Source: Pseudomonadota bacterium (GTDB lineage Bacteria > Chloroflexota > Ktedonobacteria > Ktedonobacterales > JACDGC01). Taken from it: a stretch of DNA of 25,951 bases. The stretch's first letter is position 1; every line of letters starts with the position of its first letter. Of this stretch, positions 21,516 to 25,951 are shown piece by piece. The notes under the pieces were generated by a model, which was not told where the DNA came from, made no database searches, and saw nothing but the letters and a program-made list of their open reading frames with translations. A program made the position numbers and the translations under genes. The stretch is from NCBI GenBank assembly GCA_021323815.1, contig JAJPKG010000165.1, forward strand, positions 1 to 25,951, read 5' to 3'.

Positions 21516-23192
21516 ATGGCGCAATCGATTGCAGCGGATGCTGAAGCCCAGCAGCAGGCATCCGATAGCTTGCATATTCACCTCAGCGTCGGGCGCATCA
21601 TTCCGGTGTTGATCGCGCTGATGCTGGGCATGTTGCTGGCCGCGCTGGATCAAACGGTGGTCGGCACCGCCATGCCCACCGTCATCAAGGATCTCGGCGG
21701 GCAAAACATTTCCTGGGTCTACACAGCCTATCTGCTGGCCTCGACGGTGATGGTGCCGATCTATGGCAAGCTCTCCGACATCTATGGCCGCAAGATCTTT
21801 TTCATCGGCGGCATGGTGATCTTCCTCGCCGGCTCAGCGCTTTCCGGCACCAGTCACGACATGACGCAGTTGATCATCTATCGCGGCGTTCAGGGGTTGG
21901 GTGCGGGCGCGTTGATGCCCATTGCCCAGGCGATCATCGGCGACATCTTCCCGCCCGCCGAGCGCGGCAAGTGGCAGGGCTTGTTTGTCGCGGTCTTCGG
22001 CCTGGCAACCATCGTGGGGCCGCTGCTCGGCGGCTACATCACCGACAACTGGGGCTGGCGCTGGGTCTTTTACGTGAATATGCCCGTCGGCGCGGTCGCG
22101 CTCATCGCGGCCCTCATCACGTTGCCCGCTGCTGGTCGCCACGCGAAGCACCACATCGACTATTTTGGTTCTGCCGCGCTGGTGGCGTGGTCGGTGCCGC
22201 TGCTCTTGGCGCTGTCGCTGGGAGGAGTGCAGTATGACTGGTCGTCGTGGCAGATCATCACCCTCTTCACCGTTGCGGCAGTGATGCTAGTCGCCTTCTT
22301 TGTCATCGAATTGAACGTGCCGGAGCCGATCATCAGTCCGCGCCTGTTCAAGAACCGCATCTTCACTACGTCAATGATCGCCATGTTCTTGCTCAGCGCG
22401 GGCATGTTCGGCGCGATCCTTTACCTGCCGTATTTCGTGCAGGACGTGCTGAGTAAGACGGCGACCAATTCGGGCGTCATCCTCACGCCGATGATGCTCG
22501 GTTTCATGGTCAGCAGCATCGTTGGCGGCCAATTGCTCTCGCGCACCGGGCGCTATAAGATTTTGGCGCTGACAGGCTTCGCGGTCGCCACCAGCGGCAT
22601 GTTTCTGCTCTCGCAGATGGATGAGACTACCAAAGATAGCGAGTTGCTGCGCAACATGGTCATCACCGGTCTGGGCATCGGCGTAATGATGAGCCTGTTT
22701 ACCATCGTCGTGCAAAACGCCTTTCCGCTCAAACAGATCGGTGAAGTGACCTCCACACTGTCGTTTTTCCGCGCGATGGGCAGCACCATTGGTCTGGCGG
22801 TGCTTGGCTCGGTGTTGACCAACAGCTTCACCAGCAACGTGCAGGCAAACATGCCCTGGGAACTGACACCGTATCTCAGCGCGAAGGATGTCGCCAATTT
22901 TGGCAACGCCAGCGACCAGGTGAAAGCGAAGCTTTTCGAGGCGCTCGCACACTTCGGCCCCGCCGCGCCCGCGCTGGCAAAGCAACTGCAAGACGCCGTC
23001 AAGCTCAGTTTCGCCAACGCCATCAGCGATGTCTTTTTGCTCGGCACCGGCATCATGGCCCTGGCCTTCGTGGCGACGCTCTTCCTGCAAGAGATTCCGT
23101 TGCGCAAGGTCAACCAGCCCGCCACCGCCGCCATCGGCGAAAGCGTGGAAGCGCTGCCGGCGGAGTATGGAGAATATAGTTTGGGCGAGTAG
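21516..23192 (+). CDS. DHA2-family (EmrB/QacA) MFS multidrug exporter
   Basis: A 558-aa, 14-helix drug:proton antiporter. MLGMLLAALDQTVVGTAMPTV near residue 37-57 is the family motif in helix 1; GKLSDIYGRK is MFS motif A between helices 2 and 3; RGVQGLGAGALMPIAQAIIGD and FGLATIVGPLLGGYITD match motifs B and C of exporters. A large loop between helices 13 and 14 (about 440-495) is usual for the family. GAGGAG lies about 12 nt before the ATG. It is controlled with the MarR gene just upstream. Substrates are unknown. Confidence 0.94.
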   Translation: MAQSIAADAEAQQQASDSLHIHLSVGRIIPVLIALMLGMLLAALDQTVVGTAMPTVIKDLGGQNISWVYTAYLLASTVMVPIYGKLSDIYGRKIFFIGGMVIFLAGSALSGTSHDMTQLIIYRGVQGLGAGALMPIAQAIIGDIFPPAERGKWQGLFVAVFGLATIVGPLLGGYITDNWGWRWVFYVNMPVGAVALIAALITLPAAGRHAKHHIDYFGSAALVAWSVPLLLALSLGGVQYDWSSWQIITLFTVAAVMLVAFFVIELNVPEPIISPRLFKNRIFTTSMIAMFLLSAGMFGAILYLPYFVQDVLSKTATNSGVILTPMMLGFMVSSIVGGQLLSRTGRYKILALTGFAVATSGMFLLSQMDETTKDSELLRNMVITGLGIGVMMSLFTIVVQNAFPLKQIGEVTSTLSFFRAMGSTIGLAVLGSVLTNSFTSNVQANMPWELTPYLSAKDVANFGNASDQVKAKLFEALAHFGPAAPALAKQLQDAVKLSFANAISDVFLLGTGIMALAFVATLFLQEIPLRKVNQPATAAIGESVEALPAEYGEYSLGE

Positions 23193-23276
23193 CATTCTAG
23201 AGCGCCAATATCCCTCTGCGCGGCGAGCCGGGGGTATGACGTTTTAGCACACAGCTTGGACATCGCCGGGCGCGGT

Positions 23277-23324
23277 GAGCCGGGATCTCAACCTCCCGGC
23301 TCAAAACAGAAACCCCTTCGGGCT
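23277..23324. repeat. Dispersed element, copy 2 (partner of 1815-1850)
   Basis: GAGCCGGGA-N8-TCCCGGCTC forms a perfect 9-bp hairpin (23277-23302), followed by AAAACAGAAACCCCTTCGGGCT. It lies in the 265-nt convergent gap between the MFS and SDR genes. Neither strand has a T-run after the stem, so it is not a classical intrinsic terminator. The rest of the gap holds nothing I can identify. Confidence 0.65.
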
Positions 23325-23457
23325 GTGGTGAGCGGTGATCGCGTGAGGCAAGATGGTTCGTTTCTTTCCATTCAGCAGGGGCGCGGCATGCCGAACAATC
23401 CCCTCATCATGGCCAAAACCGGTCTGTCGCGCTATGAAATCGGATAGTGTTTGTGGA

Positions 23458-24285
23458 TCATTTCGCGTACATCCCGCGCATGACGTTGCCCATGATGCGC
23501 GTCACCATGCGCCGAGGCAGCAACCGGCGCAGGATGAAAGCGAAGAACTGATTGCCGGCACCAGGGATGAAGCTGGGCCGGCGACCAAGCTGCCCCAATG
23601 TTTGCTTCACGACGAGTTCCGGTGTGACGACCGCCTGCTGTCGTTTCGGCGCGCTGGCGAGATAGTTGGGTGTGCTGACGGCGCTGGGGCAGCACGCCAA
23701 CACATCCACGCCTTGCGTGCGCAGTTCTTCCCACAAGCCCTCGCCCAGGATCAGGTTATACGCTTTGGTCGCCGCATAATCAGCGATGTAGGCCGAACCG
23801 ATGGTGGCACTTAGCGATGACAACAGGATGATGCCGCCGCGCCCGCGAGCGACGAAACGCTGCCCGAAAGCATGGCTGAGCGTCATGGGAGCGCGCACGT
23901 TGACGGCGATCTCCGTCAAATGATCCTCCAACGGGGTTGCCAGAAACGGGCCGATGGCTGAGCGCGCCGCGTTATAGATCAGCAGCCCCACATCGAGATC
24001 CTGCGTCGCCGCCACCAGCGCGTCGAGCGCTTCCGGCTCGGCCAGATCCAGCGCCAATGCGCGAGTCTGGATCTCGTATTGCTTCGCCAGCCGCTCGGCG
24101 AGGTCGTCCAACATCGCTTGTCGCCGCGCCACCAGCACCACGTTCAGCCCAAATGCCGCCAGGTGCTCGGCCCAGGTCGCGCCCAGCCCTTCGGATGCGC
24201 CTGCGACCACCGCCCAGGAACCATAGCGGCGGCGAAAACGTTCGTCTTCACGACTCAGCACAGCAGGGGTGACAGATCTCGACAT
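23458..24285 (-). CDS. Short-chain dehydrogenase/reductase
   Basis: A 275-aa classical-type SDR. The nucleotide site GASEGLG (29-35) follows strand 1 (AVVAGA), ARR at 53-55 suggests NADP preference, YNAA (104-107) replaces the usual NNAG, and the catalytic set is S (LLSSLS, about 156-159), Y170 and K174 (YAATK). A basic C-terminal stretch ILRRLLPRRMVTRIM could associate with membrane, as in DltE/17-beta-HSD-like members. GGAG lies 7 nt before ATG 24285; an upstream start at 24321 lacks support. It is monocistronic as far as can be seen. Substrate unknown. Confidence 0.92.
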   Translation of the reverse strand: MSRSVTPAVLSREDERFRRRYGSWAVVAGASEGLGATWAEHLAAFGLNVVLVARRQAMLDDLAERLAKQYEIQTRALALDLAEPEALDALVAATQDLDVGLLIYNAARSAIGPFLATPLEDHLTEIAVNVRAPMTLSHAFGQRFVARGRGGIILLSSLSATIGSAYIADYAATKAYNLILGEGLWEELRTQGVDVLACCPSAVSTPNYLASAPKRQQAVVTPELVVKQTLGQLGRRPSFIPGAGNQFFAFILRRLLPRRMVTRIMGNVMRGMYAK

Positions 24286-24398
24286 GGTACGCTCCACAAG
24301 GATGGTGAGACGAGCAAACATGAATGCGTGTTTGTCTCATGCATATCAGAGAGCATAGCGAATCTGCTCTTGCATTGTCCAGCCCGCACAGGCGGCGA

Positions 24399-24417
24399 GC
24401 GAGGCATGCAGAGCGCG
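24399..24417. repeat. 19-bp repeat shared with 11821-11839
   Basis: Exact copy of GCGAGGCATGCAGAGCGCG. It is followed by GATGAACTGCA here and by CTGATGCAG at the other site, so similarity continues weakly. Confidence 0.6.
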
Positions 24418-24527
24418 ATGAACTGCACCACTCCACTGCGGCAAAACACCCGGAGGCGCGGCGATGAACTGCACGAGATGGAGAGGCGATCCTTGTGCTC
24501 GCCCTGACTCCCCGTCTGCTCGCCTTG

Positions 24528-24576
24528 TTCCCGTGACGCAACGACGGGACGAGCCTGACAAGCAGAGCGGGCTGCT
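24528..24576 (+). repeat. R6 repeat, copy 2
   Basis: GTTCCCGTGACGCAACG, then ACGGGACGAGCC, then CAGAGCGGGCTGCT, aligned with 17206-17252. It lies just downstream of the HtrA-like gene, which ends at 24623 on the minus strand. Confidence 0.6.
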
Positions 24577-24622
24577 CTCCATTCCCAGCGGGCGTGCCAG
24601 GCTGCATCCGCGTTTTGCGCGC

Positions 24623-25708
24623 TCACCGCGATCCCAGCGTCACCGTCACCTGCTGATTGCTGCCATTGCGGTTGATATAGACCGTCACCTTGTTGCCGGG
24701 CGATTTCGTGCCCAGATACGTGCCGAGATCCTGCACGGTGTTGATAGGCGTACTATCGATCTGATAGATCACATCCGAGACGTGCAGGCCGGCGTTCGCC
24801 GCCGCGCCGCCGGGCACCAGTTGCACGATGATCACACCATGATCGATGCCCTGCATCATCCAGGGAGCGACATCCTGAACGAAAACGCCCAGATAGGCAT
24901 GGCCGCTGGTGGGGGTCGTGCTGCCACCGGAAGGTGAGATGGTGCCGCCCCTCATGATTTGGTCCGCCACCGTCTTCGCCCGGTTCGCTGGAATGGCGAA
25001 GCCCACGCCGTCAGCGGGCGTGTTGCCAAATTCTGGGTCCAGCGCGCCAGCGGTGGGGATGCCCACCAGATTGCCGGAGAGATCGATCAACGCGCCGCCG
25101 CTGTTGCCTGGATTGATCGGCGCGCTCGTCTGGATCATGCCGCTGAGCGACGCACCGTTTTGGCCTTCATCCACCTGACGGTTGAGCGCGCTGACAATGC
25201 CGAACGTGGCGCTCTGCCCCAACCCCAGCGGATTGCCCATCGCCACGACGAACTCACCCACCTGCGCTTTCGAGGAGTCCGCGAAGGTGATGGTGGGCAG
25301 CGCTTTGGAAGACGAGATCTTCAGCACCGCCAGATCGTCCGCCGCATCGGTACCCTTGAGGGTCGCCGTGAAGGTGCCCGCCGTCGTAGTCACCTGATAT
25401 GATGAGCCGTCGGCCACCACATGATTGTTGGTCAGGATGTAGCCGCTGCTGGTGATGATGGTGCCGCTGCCCTGCTCTGTGCCACCGTTGCCGCTCGCGG
25501 TGATCTCCACCACTGCCGGCTGGGCATGCTGCACCGCCGCTTCCACACTTTGTTCCAGGGTTGCTGCGCTGTTGCTTGGCTGCGCGCCTGTTGTCGTTGT
25601 GGTGGTGATGCTATCGCCACCGGGCGTGGTGCTGGTGGATGCCGCGCCTGTGTGTGACATCAGCCCGGCCATCAGCGTCGCGATGAAAAGAATCAATTTG
25701 ACCAACAT
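24623..25708 (-). CDS. HtrA/DegP-like secreted serine protease with PDZ domain
   Basis: A 361-aa trypsin-like protease. Residues 1-23 are a signal peptide or N-terminal anchor (MLVKLILFIATLMAGLMSH), followed by a Ser/Thr-rich linker to about 50. The catalytic triad is H96 (LTNNHVV), D125 (DAADDLAVLK) and S203 (NPGNSGGAL). One PDZ domain follows (about 262-358; YLGVFVQDV..GGAAANAGLHVSDVIYQID). A single PDZ is like DegS or HhoA. It should act outside the membrane on misfolded or regulatory proteins. Only a short AGAGGA lies close to the ATG. No two-component gene is adjacent. Confidence 0.94.
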   Translation of the reverse strand: MLVKLILFIATLMAGLMSHTGAASTSTTPGGDSITTTTTTGAQPSNSAATLEQSVEAAVQHAQPAVVEITASGNGGTEQGSGTIITSSGYILTNNHVVADGSSYQVTTTAGTFTATLKGTDAADDLAVLKISSSKALPTITFADSSKAQVGEFVVAMGNPLGLGQSATFGIVSALNRQVDEGQNGASLSGMIQTSAPINPGNSGGALIDLSGNLVGIPTAGALDPEFGNTPADGVGFAIPANRAKTVADQIMRGGTISPSGGSTTPTSGHAYLGVFVQDVAPWMMQGIDHGVIIVQLVPGGAAANAGLHVSDVIYQIDSTPINTVQDLGTYLGTKSPGNKVTVYINRNGSNQQVTVTLGSR

Positions 25709-25800
25709 AATCCTCTATCCCTGCCTTCCCCCAATACCATCTTCTGAAGAAAAGATTGGCGCATGTCAGCGATGGATGCAAGAGGACCACGCGGCGAGAT

Positions 25801-25823
25801 AAGGTGTGACTTACACCTTTTTT
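25801..25823. promoter_or_regulatory. Palindrome upstream of the HtrA-like gene
   Basis: AAGGTGT-GACTT-ACACCTT, 7-bp perfect arms, with T continuing on the plus strand to six in a row. As plus-strand RNA it looks like an intrinsic terminator, but no plus-strand gene ends here; as DNA it could be a repressor site about 95-110 nt upstream of the HtrA start. Confidence 0.45.
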
Positions 25824-25878
25824 ACGGATTGGAGTTTTCTCATCCAAAATGCCACAAACTGAGCAGCTCAGTTCGATC

Positions 25879-25950
25879 TCACCGCGACGCTTCCGGTGTT
25901 CCCGCTGCTTCGGGAGGGAAGGTGACACGCCGATAGATTTCAGCAACAGG
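25879..25950 (-). CDS. Possible C-terminal end of a gene entering from the right
   Basis: An open minus-strand frame of 23 codons enters at the window edge and ends with TGA at 25881-25879, reading about VAEIYRRVTFPPEAAGTPEASR. The hydrophilic, Pro/Glu-ending tail looks like a protein C-terminus. Too short to identify, and a chance open frame is quite possible. Confidence 0.3.
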   Translation of the reverse strand, partial: PVAEIYRRVTFPPEAAGTPEASR

Positions 25951-25951
25951 A

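Larger units (their letters stand above)
24286..24622. other. Repeat-rich gap between SDR and HtrA genes
   Basis: 337 nt without a convincing gene. It holds the 19-bp repeat shared with 11821 (24399-24417), a 14-bp direct repeat GCGATGAACTGCAC at 24415-24428 and 24461-24474, and R6 copy 2 at 24528-24576. The SDR promoter should be near 24300-24360, but I see no clear hexamers. Confidence 0.55.

Noticed and set aside
23256..23447. Small frame between the MFS and SDR genes
   Set aside because: No ribosome site, low-complexity composition, and it crosses the dispersed repeat.

Overview
The window is about 26 kb of GC-rich bacterial DNA, densely coding on both strands, with intergenic spaces full of small palindromic repeats. 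Protein style (compact PDH E1/E2 set, NarB/NasA-like molybdoenzyme with its own FeS and Rieske partners, NIP-type aquaporin) and the repeats suggest a member of the Chloroflexota. That placement is inference, because there is no rRNA or other phylogenetic marker here.

Left part. A minus-strand arsenic operon reads arsR, arsM, aquaporin; the aquaporin runs off the left edge. Divergent from it is a plus-strand gene fusing a cytochrome-b membrane domain to a sulfite-oxidase-type molybdenum domain. Next come a CPBP membrane protease and a crotonase (minus, 15 nt apart, with a palindrome overlapping their promoter), then a minus-strand pyruvate dehydrogenase operon (E1 alpha, E1 beta, E2; no E3) ended by a strong terminator. 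A 7Fe ferredoxin (plus) and secG (minus) converge on a shared bidirectional terminator. moeA (minus), for molybdenum cofactor maturation, follows.

Centre, 12.0-19.0 kb. On the plus strand lie a TDT/SLAC1-family anion channel and then an apparent membrane redox complex: a NarI-like cytochrome-b protein with a C-terminal CxxC/CxxC module, a 762-aa molybdopterin oxidoreductase of the NasA/NarB type, a four-cluster [4Fe-4S] subunit, a Rieske protein with a twin-arginine signal, and a small two-TM protein. This Rieske-linked cytoplasmic molybdoenzyme complex is the best candidate for an undescribed system. The run is interrupted by 517 nt of mosaic palindromic repeats between the catalytic and FeS genes. 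A PAS-GAF histidine kinase converges on it with no spacer.

Right part. A marR-MFS efflux operon has a textbook promoter overlapped by a palindrome. It is followed by an SDR (minus), a repeat-rich gap, a secreted HtrA-like protease (minus), and perhaps the last codons of another minus-strand gene at the right edge.

A recurring theme is molybdenum: two different molybdoenzymes plus moeA. At least four families of dispersed structured repeats occur between genes, one of them with compensatory base changes between copies. No tRNA, rRNA, CRISPR array, transposase gene or prophage gene was seen.
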